This document shows positions 15,319 through 25,814 of a DNA stretch of 43,522 nt, in pieces. Within the stretch, counting starts at the first letter, position 1; each line of letters starts with the position of its first letter. The translations under genes were made by a program, and so were the position numbers. The stretch is from Micromonosporaceae bacterium. GTDB lineage: Bacteria; Actinomycetota; Actinomycetes; Mycobacteriales; Micromonosporaceae. The notes beneath the pieces are model-generated. The model was not told where the DNA came from and ran no database searches. It worked only from the letters and a program-made list of their open reading frames with translations. The stretch is taken from positions 1-43,522 of the forward strand of contig SLSW01000017.1 in NCBI GenBank assembly GCA_007130245.1, given 5' to 3'.

Positions 15319-16044
15319 TCAGCTGCCGGCCAGCGCGGCCAGCGCCTCGGTCACCGTGAACGCGCCGGCGTAGAGGGCCTTGCCCACGATGACCCCCTCC
15401 ACTCCGGCGGGCTCCAGCGTGGCCAGCGCCCGCAGGTCGGCCAGCGTCGACACCCCGCCGGAGGCGACCACCGGTGCACCCGTACGGGCACACACCTCGC
15501 GCAGCAGGTCCAGGTTCGGCCCGGTCATGGTGCCGTCGCGGCGGATGTCGGTGACCACGTAGCGCGCGCACCCGGCGGCGTCCAGCCGAGCCAGCACCTC
15601 GTACAGGTCGCCACCGTCGCGGGTCCAGCCGCGCGCGGACAGCTGCCGGCCTCGCACGTCCAGACCGACCGCCACCCGCGGGCCGTGTGCGGCGACCACC
15701 CGGTCGCACCAGGCGGGGTCCTCCAGCGCCGCGGTGCCGATGTTCACCCGCGCCGCACCCGTACCCAGCGCCGCGGCCAGACTGGCGTCGTCGCGGATCC
15801 CGCCGGACAGCTCCACGGCCACATCCAGCCGCCGGACCACATCCGCCAGCAGGTCGGCGTTCGACCCCCGGCCGAACGCCGCATCCAGGTCAACCAGGTG
15901 GATCCACTCCGCACCGGCGCGCTGCCAGGCCAGCGCCGCCTCCACCGGCTCGCCGTACGCGGTCTCGGTGCCGGCGGCGCCCTGCACCAGCCGTACCGCC
16001 GTGCCGCCGGCCACGTCCACGGCCGGCAACAGGGTCAACGCCAT
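15319..16044 (-). CDS. priA: Phosphoribosyl isomerase A (bifunctional HisA/TrpF type)
   Basis: A 241-residue TIM barrel that isomerises ProFAR in histidine synthesis. In actinobacteria the enzyme also isomerises PRA in tryptophan synthesis. Seen: catalytic Asp10 (LLPAVDV), the AVRLVQG segment with the conserved Arg, [16 protein letters not shown], a loop with [11 protein letters not shown] resembling the R-G-W region of mycobacterial PriA, and [10 protein letters not shown] with the second Asp. The dual role is inferred from these elements and from the absence of trpF near trpEC-BA. It lies 13 bases after the upstream small membrane-protein gene in the hisD operon. Confidence 0.95.
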   Translation of the reverse strand: MALTLLPAVDVAGGTAVRLVQGAAGTETAYGEPVEAALAWQRAGAEWIHLVDLDAAFGRGSNADLLADVVRRLDVAVELSGGIRDDASLAAALGTGAARVNIGTAALEDPAWCDRVVAAHGPRVAVGLDVRGRQLSARGWTRDGGDLYEVLARLDAAGCARYVVTDIRRDGTMTGPNLDLLREVCARTGAPVVASGGVSTLADLRALATLEPAGVEGVIVGKALYAGAFTVTEALAALAGS

Positions 16045-16057
16045 CTCCCGCCGCCTG

Positions 16058-16393
16058 TCAGTATCGCCGGCCCAGCGCCAGCACCACGAACGCCGGAAGC
16101 GCCACCAGCAGCAGCACGGTCAGCGCGATCGCCAGGCCGACGTTGACGGCCCCGAACACCGTGAACAGCCACAGCACCGCGATGGCGCCGCCGGCGAGCA
16201 CCGTGATGCCGACGCGCTGCCGGCGGCTGCGCCGCATCCCGGCGAATCCGGTCCGGCCGCGGCCGCGCCCGGCTTTGGCCCGCTCGGTCCGGCGTTGCCG
16301 TGCCCGGGCCTGCTTGGCCTCCTTCGCCGCCTTGGCCTCCTGCCGCTGCACCGCCTGCTGCTGCGCCCGCTTCTGTGCCCGCTGCTTACTCAC
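16058..16393 (-). CDS. Small membrane protein with basic N-terminus in the his operon
   Basis: A 111-residue protein of unknown function. Residues 1-65 are very basic and helical ([19 protein letters not shown], then RGRGRTG). Two hydrophobic segments follow (about 64-84 and 86-106). The C-terminus LGRRY would be cytoplasmic if both segments span the membrane. The start is placed at GTG 16393 because GGAG lies eight bases upstream. GTG 16399, which overlaps the hisH TGA as GTGA, is too close to that Shine-Dalgarno sequence but is also possible. Its conserved position between hisH and priA in this cluster suggests co-expression; no role in histidine synthesis can be inferred. Confidence 0.8.
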   Translation of the reverse strand: MSKQRAQKRAQQQAVQRQEAKAAKEAKQARARQRRTERAKAGRGRGRTGFAGMRRSRRQRVGITVLAGGAIAVLWLFTVFGAVNVGLAIALTVLLLVALPAFVVLALGRRY

Positions 16394-16395
16394 CG

Positions 16396-17061
16396 TCACC
16401 GCTCCTGTCCGCGTGACCCCGTGGGCAATAGGCTACCGACCCAGTTGCGCAGCACGTCAGCCCCGGCGGCACCGGACTTCTCCGGATGGAACTGGGTGGC
16501 CCACAGCGCGCCGGCCTCCACCGCGGCGACGAACTCACCGCCGTGGTCGCTGACCGTGACCAGCGCGCCGGCGCCGGTCAGGGCCGCCGACGGCCGGGCG
16601 GCGTAGGAGTGGACGAAGTAGAACCGCTCGGTGGGCGCCACCGACGCGAACAGCCGCGAGGACGGAGGCGCCTGCACCGTGTTCCACCCCATGTGCGGCA
16701 CCCGCGCAGCCTCGAGACGCTGCACCGCACCCGGCAGCAGGCCCAGCCCCTTGGTGACCGTCCCGTGCTCGTCACCGTGGTCGAACAGCACCTGCAGGCC
16801 CACGCAGATGCCCAGCACCGGCCGCAGGTCCCGCACCCGGGCGGTCACCACCTCGCCGGCACCGGTGGCCTCGATGCCGGCCATGCAGGCGGCGAAGGCC
16901 CCGACACCCGGCAGCACGAGCCCGTCGGCATCGGCGGCCACCGCCGGATCCGACGCCACCGTCACCGACGCTCCGGCGCGCTCCAGCGCGCGCTGCGCCG
17001 AGCGTAGGTTGCCCGAACCATAGTCGAACACCACCACCGACGGGCGCGCCGTCACATCCAC
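16396..17061 (-). CDS. hisH: Imidazole glycerol phosphate synthase, glutamine amidotransferase subunit
   Basis: A 221-residue class I amidotransferase that supplies ammonia to HisF. The catalytic triad is visible: Cys86 in LGICVGLQ, His192 and Glu194 in FHPEKSG. The N-terminal FDYGSGNLRS and the PGVGAFAACM oxyanion segment are conserved. The start is GTG 17061, which overlaps the end of the 51-residue gene by 10 bases. HisF is made from a separate locus 1.5 kb away, so the complex partners are not directly adjacent. Confidence 0.97.
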   Translation of the reverse strand: MDVTARPSVVVFDYGSGNLRSAQRALERAGASVTVASDPAVAADADGLVLPGVGAFAACMAGIEATGAGEVVTARVRDLRPVLGICVGLQVLFDHGDEHGTVTKGLGLLPGAVQRLEAARVPHMGWNTVQAPPSSRLFASVAPTERFYFVHSYAARPSAALTGAGALVTVSDHGGEFVAAVEAGALWATQFHPEKSGAAGADVLRNWVGSLLPTGSRGQER

Positions 17062-17207
17062 GCCAGGCCTCCGGCCAGCGCCAGCGCCGCCAGCACCGCC
17101 AGCAGCACCACCGCGCCCCAGCCGGCGCCCTGCCGGCGCATCGAGATCGCACCGCCGAGCAGCAGCCCGGCCAGCGCGAACAACGCCAGCGGCAGCAGCA
17201 GCTCCAT
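17052..17207 (-). CDS. 51-residue membrane protein between hisB and hisH
   Basis: A tiny, strongly hydrophobic protein with two possible membrane helices (about residues 3-20 and 29-50) joined by a short basic turn (SMRRQGAG). It is not recognised. The gene looks real: its ATG shares one base with the hisB stop (TGATG), and a strong Shine-Dalgarno sequence AGGAGG sits inside the last hisB codons (Lys-Glu-Val-Leu). Its stop overlaps the hisH start by 10 bases. It is therefore translationally coupled on both sides, and codon use is G/C-ending like its neighbours. Confidence 0.75.
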   Translation of the reverse strand: MELLLPLALFALAGLLLGGAISMRRQGAGWGAVVLLAVLAALALAGGLAWM

Positions 17208-17827
17208 CAGAGGACCTCCTTCGTGCTCGGCACCGCGCCCGCCGCCCCCGGGTCGATGGCCACCGCCTGGCGCAGTGCCCGTGCCACGGCTTTGAACTGG
17301 GCTTCCACCACGTGGTGGGGGTCGGGCTGAGCCGCGTCGCGTGCGGCGCGCAGCACCGACACGTGCAGCGTCAGCCCGGCGGCGTACCCCAGCGACTCCC
17401 ACACGTGCCGGGTCAGGCTGGTGGGGTAGGTGGCGCCGGTGCCCACGATGTACGGCGCCAGCGGCGGCTCGTCGTGCACCACGTACGGGCGCCCGGACAG
17501 GTCCACCGCCGCCCGCACCAGCACCTCGTCCATGGGCACCGTGGCGTCGCCGTACCGGTTGATGCCGACCTTGTCACCGAGCGCGTCGCGCAGCGCCGCC
17601 CCGAGCGCCAGCGTGGTGTCCTCCACCGTGTGATGCGCATCGATCTCCAGGTCGCCGGCGGTGTGCACGGTCAGGTCCAGCCCGCCGTGCCGCGCGAGCT
17701 GGTGCAGCATGTGGTCGAAGAAACCCACCCCGGTGGCGATCTCGGCCTGCCCGCTGCCGTCCAGCGTCAGCGCGACGCTCACCTTTGTCTCGGCGGTGGC
17801 CCGTTCCACCCGCGCGGTCCGGCTCAT
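17207..17827 (-). CDS. hisB: Imidazoleglycerol-phosphate dehydratase
   Basis: A 206-residue monofunctional IGPD that dehydrates IGP to imidazole acetol phosphate using two manganese ions. Metal ligands lie in the motifs [22 protein letters not shown], the RPYVVHD region and [11 protein letters not shown]. The family half-repeats are both complete. The ATG overlaps the hisC stop by four bases (ATGA). The downstream 51-residue gene reuses its terminal codons as ribosome-binding site. Confidence 0.97.
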   Translation of the reverse strand: MSRTARVERATAETKVSVALTLDGSGQAEIATGVGFFDHMLHQLARHGGLDLTVHTAGDLEIDAHHTVEDTTLALGAALRDALGDKVGINRYGDATVPMDEVLVRAAVDLSGRPYVVHDEPPLAPYIVGTGATYPTSLTRHVWESLGYAAGLTLHVSVLRAARDAAQPDPHHVVEAQFKAVARALRQAVAIDPGAAGAVPSTKEVL

Positions 17828-18936
17828 GTCCGCTCCTCCATCACCTGCGCCAGCGCGTCGAGGAACGCGCCGGTCTCCCGTTGCGTGCCGGCGGTGACCC
17901 GCAGCCAGCCATCCAGCCCGACGTCGCGTACCAGCACACCACGCGCCAGCAGCCCCCGCCACACCGCCTGCTGGTCACCGCCGACCGCGAACAGCACGAA
18001 GTTGGCGTCGCTGTCGGCGGTGCGGACGCCCCGGCGGCGTAGCTCGCGCACGATGCGGTCGCGCTGGGCCTTGATGTCCTCGACCGCCCGCAACAGCTCA
18101 TCCGTGTGTGCCAGCGCGGCCCGGGCGGCGGCCTGGGTGATGCTCGACAGGTGGTAGGGCAGGCGCACCAGTTGCAGTGCCGCCACCACCTCGGTCGCCG
18201 CCGCCAGATATCCGACCCGGCCACCGGCGAACCCGAACGCCTTGCTCATGGTGCGGGTGACCACCAGCCGCGGATGGTCGGCCATCAGGCTGAGCGCGCT
18301 GGGGGTGCCGGGGCGGGCGAACTCGGCGTACGCCTCGTCCACGACCACCAGGCCGGGTGCGGCCGCCAGCACCGCCTCCACCACGTCGAGATCCAGGGCG
18401 GTGCCGGTGGGGTTGTTGGGTGAGCACAGGAACACCACCTGCGGCCGGTGGGCACGCACCGCAGCGGCGGCGCCGTCGGGGGTCAGCGCGAACGGGTCCT
18501 GGTCATGGCCGCGGGTGCCGGCCACCCAGCCGGTGCCGGTGGCGGCGGCCAGCAGCGGATGCATCGAGTACGACGGCGCGAAGCCCATCGCGTGGCGGCC
18601 GGGGCCACCGAAGGCCTGCAGCAGGTGCTGCTGGACCTCGTTGGAGCCGTTGCCGGGCCACACCTGCCCGGCGTCGAGGCCGTGACCGAGATAGCCGGCC
18701 AGGTCGGCGCGCAGCGCCCACGCGTCCCGGTCCGGGTAGCGGTTCAGGCCCGCGAGTTCGGCGGTGACCGCCTTGGCGACCGCGGCGGCGACCGGAGCCG
18801 GCACCGGGTGGGCGTTCTCGTTGGTGTTCAGCCGCACCGGCACGTCGTGTTGCGGCGCCCCGTACGGCCGGCGTCCCCGCAGCTCGTCGCGGACCAGCCC
18901 GCGGACCAGTTCGGCGCTGTGGTCGGGCGTGCTCAC
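17824..18936 (-). CDS. hisC: Histidinol-phosphate aminotransferase
   Basis: A 370-residue fold-type-I PLP aminotransferase that makes L-histidinol phosphate from imidazole acetol phosphate and glutamate. Motifs: [11 protein letters not shown] at the N-terminus, [18 protein letters not shown], the PLP lysine (about residue 232) in [17 protein letters not shown], and a C-terminal WLRVTAGT. The start is GTG 18936, overlapping the hisD stop as GTGA. Confidence 0.96.
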   Translation of the reverse strand: MSTPDHSAELVRGLVRDELRGRRPYGAPQHDVPVRLNTNENAHPVPAPVAAAVAKAVTAELAGLNRYPDRDAWALRADLAGYLGHGLDAGQVWPGNGSNEVQQHLLQAFGGPGRHAMGFAPSYSMHPLLAAATGTGWVAGTRGHDQDPFALTPDGAAAAVRAHRPQVVFLCSPNNPTGTALDLDVVEAVLAAAPGLVVVDEAYAEFARPGTPSALSLMADHPRLVVTRTMSKAFGFAGGRVGYLAAATEVVAALQLVRLPYHLSSITQAAARAALAHTDELLRAVEDIKAQRDRIVRELRRRGVRTADSDANFVLFAVGGDQQAVWRGLLARGVLVRDVGLDGWLRVTAGTQRETGAFLDALAQVMEERT

Positions 18937-20237
18937 GGGAACCTCGCGGTGACCGCCTGCCCGTGCGCGGGCAGGTCCTCGGCCTCGGCCAGCGCGACCA
19001 CGTGCGCCGCGGCCGCGCGCAGCGCCTCCCGGTCGTACTCCACCACGTGGATGCCGCGCAGGAACGACTGCACCGACAGGCCGCCGGAGTGGCGGGCGCA
19101 CCCGCCGGTGGGCAGCACGTGGTTGGAGCCCGCCAGGTAGTCGCCCAGCGACACCGGCGCGTACGGGCCGACGAAGACGGCACCGGCGTGACGTACCCGC
19201 ATTGCGACCTCCCGGGCGTCCCGGGTCTGGATCTCCAGGTGCTCGGCTGCGTACGCGTCGACCACGCGCACGCCCGCGTCGAGGTCGTCGACCAGCACCG
19301 TGCCCGACTGCGGGCCCGACAGCGCGGTGGCGATCCGGTCGCTGTGCTTGGTAGCGCCGACCTGCCGGATGAGTTCCGCGTCCACCGCGTCGGCCAGCGA
19401 CTCCGACGGCGTGACCAGCACGCTGGCGGCCAGCGGGTCGTGCTCGGCCTGGCTGATCAGGTCCGCGGCCACGTGGCGGGCGTCGGCGGTGTCGTCGGCC
19501 AGGATCGCGATCTCGGTGGGGCCGGCCTCGGTGTCGATGCCGACCGTGCCGCGCAGCAGCCGTTTGGCGGCGGTCACGTAGACGTTGCCCGGGCCGGTGA
19601 TCATGTCGACCGGTGCGCACCCGTCGCCCGGCCCGGCGCCGTCGCTGCCGTGGGCCAGCATCGCGATCGCCTGGGCGCCGCCGACCGCGTACACCTCGTC
19701 GACGTCGAGCATGGCGCAGGCGGCGAGCACGGTGGCCTCCGGCGCACCGGTGCCGCGCTGCGGCGGGCTGGTCACCGCCACCGAGCCGACCCCGGCCACC
19801 TGGGCCGGCACGACGTTCATCACCACCGTGGAGGCGTACGTGGCCAGGCCGCCGGGCACGTACAGACCGACCCGGTCGGTCGGCACCCACCGCTCGGTGA
19901 CCCGGCCACCGGGCACCACCCGGGTGGTCACATCCTCGCGGCGCTGGTCGGCGTGCACCGCCCGGGTGCGGGCGATCGCCTCACGCAGCGCCTCGCGTAC
20001 CGCCGGATCCAGTTCCCGCTCGGCGGCGGCCAGGTGCTCGGCCGGCACCCGCAGCGCCGTCAGGTCCACCCCGTCGAAGCGCGCGGTGGCCTGCCGGATG
20101 GCCTCGAACCCCCGGGTGGCCACGTCCTCGACCAGCGGGCGCACCTGTTCGACCGCGGAGGTCACGTCCACCGCGGCGCGGGGCAGCAGGCGGCGCGGGT
20201 CCGCCGCGCTCCCGCGCAGATCGATCCGGGTCAGCAC
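18933..20237 (-). CDS. hisD: Histidinol dehydrogenase
   Basis: A 434-residue zinc enzyme that oxidises histidinol to histidine with two NAD+. Conserved: [46 protein letters not shown] with active-site Glu/His, AAEHLEI, and [15 protein letters not shown]. It is the first gene of the his operon (hisD-hisC-hisB-51 aa-hisH-111 aa-priA). The GTG start at 20237 has no Shine-Dalgarno sequence but lies seven bases after a TACACT box, so it is likely leaderless. Confidence 0.97.
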   Translation of the reverse strand: MLTRIDLRGSAADPRRLLPRAAVDVTSAVEQVRPLVEDVATRGFEAIRQATARFDGVDLTALRVPAEHLAAAERELDPAVREALREAIARTRAVHADQRREDVTTRVVPGGRVTERWVPTDRVGLYVPGGLATYASTVVMNVVPAQVAGVGSVAVTSPPQRGTGAPEATVLAACAMLDVDEVYAVGGAQAIAMLAHGSDGAGPGDGCAPVDMITGPGNVYVTAAKRLLRGTVGIDTEAGPTEIAILADDTADARHVAADLISQAEHDPLAASVLVTPSESLADAVDAELIRQVGATKHSDRIATALSGPQSGTVLVDDLDAGVRVVDAYAAEHLEIQTRDAREVAMRVRHAGAVFVGPYAPVSLGDYLAGSNHVLPTGGCARHSGGLSVQSFLRGIHVVEYDREALRAAAAHVVALAEAEDLPAHGQAVTARFP

Positions 20238-20244
20238 CCCTGCC

Positions 20245-20272
20245 AGTGTAGGTGATCTCTCCGGTCAGTCAC
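20245..20272 (-). promoter_or_regulatory. Promoter of the hisD operon
   Basis: On the minus strand GTGACT (20267-20272) and TACACT (20245-20250) are separated by 16 bases; the first shares four of six positions with TTGACA. The last T of TACACT is seven bases before the GTG of hisD, so transcription would start on or beside the start codon. The promoter overlaps the stop codon of the upstream gene. Confidence 0.55.
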
Positions 20273-20894
20273 CGAGCGTGTCCACCGGGCGGGAACCGTC
20301 CGGACGCAGGCCCGGGAACCGCGACCACGCGGCGAGCAGGGTGTAGGTCACCGCCGCCGCCAGCGCGGGCACCAGCGGCACCCCGGAAACCAGCGGTGGC
20401 CACCCTCCGGTGCCGACCACCCGCAGGTCAGCAGGCCGGTCCAGCACCTGTCCGGGCGACGCGGTCGCCAGCGCCGCCTCGTACGCGGCCAGACCCACCT
20501 GCCGGCCGACCCACCAGGCGACCAGTCCAGCACCGACCGCGCCGACGGTGGCCGCGATCAGGCCACCCGAGCCCCGGGCGCGCGGCGCGAGCAGCCACAC
20601 CCCGGCCGCGGCCAGCACCCCGAACGGCACCGCCAGCAGCGCGAACCAGCCGTCGGCGGCGGCCACCTGCTCCGGTTGCGAGTCGGCGAACGCCAGCCCG
20701 GCATCGGTCACCCGCACCGGCACGTCCGGCGCCAGCACCGCCCACAGCAGACCGAAGGGGATCCCGAGGGCTGCCACGGCCACCGCGGTGGCGACCTGCG
20801 CTACCGCGGTGGGCGGCACCCGGGCCGGTGCCGGAGGTCGCCGGGCGGGCTCGGGCGGCCGGGCCGGGTCGGGTGGGGTCGCTGCTGCGGTCAC
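20265..20894 (-). CDS. Membrane protein of unknown function
   Basis: A 209-residue protein with a Pro/Ala-rich cytoplasmic N-terminus (about residues 1-29) and four hydrophobic segments (about 31-55, 83-103, 112-130 and 167-189). The segment between the first two (PDVPVRVTDAGLAFADSQPE) would be extracytoplasmic. I do not recognise a catalytic motif. The start is GTG 20894, with AAGGA eight bases upstream; the longer in-frame reading lacks a ribosome-binding site. It lies between dnaE and hisD and ends inside the hisD promoter. Confidence 0.8.
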   Translation of the reverse strand: MTAAATPPDPARPPEPARRPPAPARVPPTAVAQVATAVAVAALGIPFGLLWAVLAPDVPVRVTDAGLAFADSQPEQVAAADGWFALLAVPFGVLAAAGVWLLAPRARGSGGLIAATVGAVGAGLVAWWVGRQVGLAAYEAALATASPGQVLDRPADLRVVGTGGWPPLVSGVPLVPALAAAVTYTLLAAWSRFPGLRPDGSRPVDTLGD

Positions 20895-20993
20895 GCGACG
20901 ATCCTTGCAGACCCGCGGCCCCACCGGTCGCGGGTACCGGCCACGCCGGCATCGCCAGCAGCAGCGGACCGCCGAGCGGTTGGCGCCGGTGGG

Positions 20994-23900
20994 TTACGAG
21001 GCGACCGCGCCGGCGCCGAGCAGCGCTTTGAGGTCGGCCATCAGGGCCGGCCCCGGCTCGACCCGCACCTCGCCCAGCCGCAGCAGCGTGGCCTTCGTGC
21101 CGTTGACGAGCTTCAGGTGCACCTCGGCGCCGCCGGGGTGCTGCACCAGCACCTCCCGCAGCTTCTCCACCAGCACCGGGGTGCAGCGGTGGGCGGGCAG
21201 CGACAGCACCAGCGGGCGGGCGGCGTCGGCGGCGGACAGGTCCGGAAGCGACAGGTCCATGGCCATCAGGCGTGGCTGCTCGTCGCGGTAGTCGACCCGG
21301 CCGCGCACCACCACGATCGCGTCCTCGGCGACCCACTGCCCCACCAGCTCGTAGGTGTTGGGGAAGAACAGCACCTCCACCCCACCGGCGAGGTCCTCCA
21401 GGGTGGCCGACGCCCACGACTTGCCCTGCTTGGTGACCCGCCGCTGCACCCCGGACAGGATGCCGGCCAGCGTCACCATTGAACCGTCGCCGACGGTGGA
21501 CTCGGCGCCCTCCTCCAGCAGCGCCGGGATGGCGTGGTCGGCGGCGCCGGCCAGCACGTGCTCCAGCCCCCGCAGCGGGTGGTCGGAGACGTAGAGGCCG
21601 AGCATCTCGCGTTCGAAGGCGAGCTTGTCGGCGCGGTCCCACTCGTCGTCCGGGATCGGCGGGGTGACGATCGCACCGGCGGCCTCGGCACCGAACGCCG
21701 CGCCGAACAGGTCGAACTGCCCCATCGCCTCGTTGCGCTTGACGTCCAGGAACGAGTCGATGGCGTCGGCGTGCACCGCCAGCAGGCCCTTGCGGCTGTG
21801 GCCGAGGGAGCCGAAGGCGCCGGCCTTGATCAGCGACTCGATGGTGCGCTTGTTGCACACCACCGCGTCCACCTTGCGCAGGAAATCGTAGAAGTCGGTG
21901 AACTCGCCCTGATCCTGCCGCACCCGCACGATCGAGTCCACCACGCCGGTGCCGACGTTGCGCACCGCCGCCAGCCCGAATCGGATGTCGTCGCCGACCG
22001 CGGTGAACCGGGCCCCGGAGGCGTTGACGTCCGGCGGCAGCACCCGCACGCCCATCCGCCGGCAGTCGGCCAGGTAGACCGCGGACTTGTCCTTGTCGTC
22101 CGCGACACTGGTCAGCAGCGCCGCCAGGTATTCCGCCGGGTAGTGCGCCTTAAGGTAGGCGGTCCAGTAGGCGACCAGCCCGTAAGCGGCGGTGTGGGAC
22201 TTGTTGAACGCGTAGTCGGAGAACGGGACGAGAATGTCCCACAACGTCTTGATCGCGTTGTCGGAGTAGCCCCGCTCGCGCATACCGGCAGCGAACGGCT
22301 CGAACTCCTTGTCCAGGATCTCCTTTTTCTTCTTACCCATCGCCCGCCGCAGCAGGTCCGCCTGCCCGGCGGTGTAGCCGGCCAGTTTCTGGGCGATCGC
22401 CATCACCTGCTCCTGATAGACGATCAGGCCGTAGGTGTCGCCGAGGATGTCGGCCAGCGGCTCAGCCAACTCCGGGTGGATGGGCTCGACCGGCTTGCGG
22501 TTGTTCTTCCGGTCGGCGTAGTCGTTGTGCGCGTTGGCCCCCATCGGACCGGGCCGGTAGAGCGCCAGCACCGCGGAGATGTCCTCGAAGTTGTCCGGCG
22601 CCATCGCACGCAGCAGTGACCGCATTGGGCCACCGTCGAGCTGGAACACCCCCAGCGTGTCCCCTCGCGACAGCAACGTGTACGCGGCCTGGTCGTCCAG
22701 CGGCAACTCCTCCAGCTGCAGCTCGACACCCCGGTTCTGCGCGATCGACCCCAGGCAGTCGTCGAGCACGGTCAGGTTGCGCAGGCCCAGAAAGTCCATC
22801 TTGAGCAGCCCGATGTTCTCACAGGCGCCCATGTCCCAGCCGGTGATGATGGAGCCGTCCGCGTCGCGGCGCCAGATCGGCAACACATCGATCAGCGGCT
22901 CGCTGGACAGGATCACACCCGCCGCGTGCACCCCCGCCTGCCGGGTCATGCCCTCCAGACCGCGGGCGGTGTCCACGACCTGCTGCACATCGGTCTCCGC
23001 CTCGTGCAACGCCCGGAACTCGGTGGCCTCCGGATAGCGCGGGTGTGACGGATCGAAGATGCCCGACAGCGGGATGTCCTTGCCCATCACCGGCGGAGGC
23101 ATCGCCTTGGTCATCCGGTCACCCAACGCGTACGGGTAGCCGAGCACCCGGCACGCATCCTTGATCGCGGCCTTGGCCTTGATGGTGCCGTAGGTGATGA
23201 TCTGGGCGACACGTTCCTCGCCATACTTCTCGGTGGCGTAGCGGATCATGTCGCCACGCCTGCGCTCATCGAAGTCCAGGTCGATGTCGGGCATGCTGAC
23301 CCGGTCGGGGTTGAGGAACCGCTCGAAACTGAGCCCGTGGATGAACGGATCCAGCTCCGTGATGCGCAGCGCGAACGCCACCATCGACCCGGCTGCCGAG
23401 CCGCGCCCCGGCCCGACCCGGATGCCCTCCTGCCGGGAGTGCCGGCACAGGTCGGCCACCACCAGGAAGTATCCCGGAAAACCCATCTGGCAGATGACGT
23501 CGAGCTCGTAGTCGGCCTGCCGGGCATGGCTGTCCGGCACACCGCCGGGGAACCGTTCGGCGAGCCCGCGGTGCACCTCGCTACGCAGCCAGGTGTCCTC
23601 AGTATGCCCCTCCGGCACATCCACCCGTGGCATCAGGTCGCGGTGGGCGAACACCGCCGCGTAGTCGCCCACCCGCTCGGCGACCAGCAGCGTGTTGTCG
23701 CACGCCTCCGGCAGCTCGGTGTCGAACAGCTCACGCATCTGCGCCGGCGACTTGATGTAGTAACCCGTGCCGTCGAAGATCAGCCGACTCGGGTCGGCCA
23801 GTGTCTTGCCGGTCTGCACGCACAGCAGCGCCTCATGCGCCTTGGCCTCGTCCTCGCGCACGTAGTGCGAGTCATTGGTTGCCAGCGTGGGGATGTTGAG

Positions 23901-24533
23901 CTCCTTGCCGACCCGGAGCAGGTCGTCGCGCACCCGCCGCTCGATCTGGCCACCGTGCTCCATCACTTCCAGGAAGAAGTTGTCCGGCCCGACGATGTCG
24001 CGCACCTCCGCCGCCGCGCGCACCGCCTCGTCGTACTGCCCCAGCCGCAGCTTGACCTGCACCTCCCCGGAGGGGCAGCCGGTGGTGGCGATGATGCCCT
24101 TGCCGTAGCGCGCCAGGAGCTCCCGGTCCATCCGCGGCCACTTGCGGTAGTGCCCTTCGAGGCTTGACAGCGACGAGATGCGGAACAGGTTGCGCAGCCC
24201 GTCCGCGTCGGCAGCCAGCAGCGTCATGTGGGTGTAGGAGCCGCTGGCGGAGACGTCGTCGGACTTCTGGTGCGGCTCGCCCCAGGTGATGGGGCGCTTC
24301 TCGAACCGCGAGCCCGGTGCCACGTACGCCTCGATGCCGATGATCGGCTTGAGCCCGGCCGCGGTGGCCTGGGTGTAGAAGTCGTAGGCGCCGTAGAGGT
24401 TGCCGTGGTCGGTCATGGCCAGCGCCGGCATCTGGTGCCGCACCGTCTCGGCCATCAGCGGCTCCAGCCGGGCCGCCCCGTCCAGCATCGAATACTCGGT
24501 GTGGACATGCAGGTGCACGAACGACCTACTCAC
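20994..24533 (-). CDS. dnaE: DNA polymerase III alpha subunit (DnaE1 type)
   Basis: The 1179-residue replicative polymerase. The N-terminal PHP domain keeps the metal-binding motifs ([13 protein letters not shown] at residues 7-19, [16 protein letters not shown]). In mycobacterial DnaE1 an intact PHP domain is the proofreading exonuclease, and the same is likely here. The polymerase aspartates are in [12 protein letters not shown] (about residue 413). The finger segment [10 protein letters not shown], the palm and the C-terminal OB fold (VTLAGILSG) are complete. The start is GTG 24533, with GAGGGT five bases upstream. Confidence 0.98.
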   Translation of the reverse strand: MSRSFVHLHVHTEYSMLDGAARLEPLMAETVRHQMPALAMTDHGNLYGAYDFYTQATAAGLKPIIGIEAYVAPGSRFEKRPITWGEPHQKSDDVSASGSYTHMTLLAADADGLRNLFRISSLSSLEGHYRKWPRMDRELLARYGKGIIATTGCPSGEVQVKLRLGQYDEAVRAAAEVRDIVGPDNFFLEVMEHGGQIERRVRDDLLRVGKELNIPTLATNDSHYVREDEAKAHEALLCVQTGKTLADPSRLIFDGTGYYIKSPAQMRELFDTELPEACDNTLLVAERVGDYAAVFAHRDLMPRVDVPEGHTEDTWLRSEVHRGLAERFPGGVPDSHARQADYELDVICQMGFPGYFLVVADLCRHSRQEGIRVGPGRGSAAGSMVAFALRITELDPFIHGLSFERFLNPDRVSMPDIDLDFDERRRGDMIRYATEKYGEERVAQIITYGTIKAKAAIKDACRVLGYPYALGDRMTKAMPPPVMGKDIPLSGIFDPSHPRYPEATEFRALHEAETDVQQVVDTARGLEGMTRQAGVHAAGVILSSEPLIDVLPIWRRDADGSIITGWDMGACENIGLLKMDFLGLRNLTVLDDCLGSIAQNRGVELQLEELPLDDQAAYTLLSRGDTLGVFQLDGGPMRSLLRAMAPDNFEDISAVLALYRPGPMGANAHNDYADRKNNRKPVEPIHPELAEPLADILGDTYGLIVYQEQVMAIAQKLAGYTAGQADLLRRAMGKKKKEILDKEFEPFAAGMRERGYSDNAIKTLWDILVPFSDYAFNKSHTAAYGLVAYWTAYLKAHYPAEYLAALLTSVADDKDKSAVYLADCRRMGVRVLPPDVNASGARFTAVGDDIRFGLAAVRNVGTGVVDSIVRVRQDQGEFTDFYDFLRKVDAVVCNKRTIESLIKAGAFGSLGHSRKGLLAVHADAIDSFLDVKRNEAMGQFDLFGAAFGAEAAGAIVTPPIPDDEWDRADKLAFEREMLGLYVSDHPLRGLEHVLAGAADHAIPALLEEGAESTVGDGSMVTLAGILSGVQRRVTKQGKSWASATLEDLAGGVEVLFFPNTYELVGQWVAEDAIVVVRGRVDYRDEQPRLMAMDLSLPDLSAADAARPLVLSLPAHRCTPVLVEKLREVLVQHPGGAEVHLKLVNGTKATLLRLGEVRVEPGPALMADLKALLGAGAVAS

Positions 24534-24581
24534 CAGACCCTCACCCGCAACTCACCCTCCGTCGGTGCCGCTTGCCCGCCG

Positions 24582-24587
24582 AGCCTA
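24582..24587 (-). promoter_or_regulatory. Candidate -10 box of dnaE
   Basis: TAGGCT on the minus strand lies 48 bases before the dnaE start, in the 102-base gap after the ParA-like gene. The -35 region is poor (GTGTCG at 19 bases). Low confidence. Confidence 0.25.
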
Positions 24588-24635
24588 GCCAAGGGATACG
24601 ACGGTGCGACACCGCCACGCGCGGGTCGGTCCGGC

Positions 24636-25664
24636 TCAGCCGCGGGTGAACGGTTCCAGCATCACCGCGCCGGCGTGCAACCAGGCCTGCCTGGTCGTCG
24701 GCCGCAGCTGCGCCGGCTCGATCGCCGAACCGCTCTCCAGCGCCGGGTCCCACGGCACCACCACCACCGACCGGGTGCGGGCGGCGAAGTGGGCCCGCAG
24801 GTCCTCCAGCAGCGGCTGGTGCCCGTCGGTGGCGCACGACAGCAGCGTGACCGCGTTGTCGACCAGCGACCCCAGACCCACCTCGTGCAGCAGATCGAGC
24901 ATCCAGTCGGCGGTGAACGCGGCGTCCTCGCGCGGCACGGTGGTGACCACCAGCTGGTCGGCGGCCTGCAGCACGGTGCGCCAGTTCGGGCTCTCGACGT
25001 TGTTGCCGGTGTCCACGCACACCACGTCGTGGGTGCGGCGCAGCAGTTCCAGCACCCGCCGCACGGTGTACTGGTCCAGCCGCTGGGCGAACTTCGGGTT
25101 CTCCTCGCCGGCGAGCACGTCGTAGCTGCCGTCGGAGGCGTGCCGCAGGTAGTCGTCGACCCGGTCGATCAGCTCCGGCCCGTGGTAGGTCTCGACCTCC
25201 GCCAGGTCGGCCACCAGGTGCCGGATGGTGCGGGCGTGCCGGGCGCTGCCGGCGCGCAGGCCGAGCGTGCCGCGCAGCTCGTTGTCGTCCCAGGCGATCA
25301 CGCCGCGCCCGCGCACGGTGCCGATGGTGGCGGCGGCCAGCGCGGTGGCGGTGGTCTTGTGCACCCCGCCCTTGGGGTTGGCGAAGGCCAGCACGCGCGG
25401 GATGCCGAGGTCGCGGCGCAGCACCGCAATGGCCCGCTGGTCGGCGTCGTCGGTGCGGGCCGGTGAGCGCCACTCGATCTCGCCGGGGTACGCCGACCCG
25501 CGCGCGCCGGTTGCGGTCGCCGCGCGCTGGGCAGGCACGTAGGCGCTGCCGACCTGCGGCTGCTCGCCGCTGCGACCGAGCATGGCGCGGTCGAGTAACG
25601 CGCGCCAGCGTGGCGGCGGCTCGGCCGGTGGCCGCCTGTCCCAGCCGGACTCGGTGCGCTCCAC
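24636..25664 (-). CDS. Orphan ParA/MinD-like ATPase
   Basis: A 342-residue SIMIBI-type ATPase. After a 90-residue Pro/Arg-rich N-terminal extension comes a deviant Walker A, NPKGGVHKTTA, with the signature lysine of KGGxxKT present and His in place of the usual Gly. WDDNELRGTLG matches the Walker A' region, where DxN is typical. VVCVDTGNN is the Walker B position. There is no ParB or MinC partner beside it, so a role in segregation is not supported. Similar proteins in actinobacteria are linked to cell polarity or secretion, but nothing here decides this. The GTG start has GGAGGGG five bases upstream. Confidence 0.8.
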   Translation of the reverse strand: MERTESGWDRRPPAEPPPRWRALLDRAMLGRSGEQPQVGSAYVPAQRAATATGARGSAYPGEIEWRSPARTDDADQRAIAVLRRDLGIPRVLAFANPKGGVHKTTATALAAATIGTVRGRGVIAWDDNELRGTLGLRAGSARHARTIRHLVADLAEVETYHGPELIDRVDDYLRHASDGSYDVLAGEENPKFAQRLDQYTVRRVLELLRRTHDVVCVDTGNNVESPNWRTVLQAADQLVVTTVPREDAAFTADWMLDLLHEVGLGSLVDNAVTLLSCATDGHQPLLEDLRAHFAARTRSVVVVPWDPALESGSAIEPAQLRPTTRQAWLHAGAVMLEPFTRG

Positions 25665-25814
25665 GCTCGCCCCTCCTCACACGGTGCCGCGCCGCAGGCA
25701 CGGGGGTGGACGCCGGTGGCCGCGCCGCGTGCGCAACCCACAGGCTACGGGGGGCGGACCCCCGGTGGCCACCGCGCCCCCCGGGTATGTGCACCCCCGG
25801 GTCAGCGCCGCGCC

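Noticed and set aside
25665-25814. G/C-rich hairpins between the pseudouridine synthase and ParA-like genes as a regulatory RNA
   Set aside because: Several CCCGGG-type pairings are possible, but such short GC pairings are expected by chance in this composition; a TAGCCT box is present without a -35 partner.
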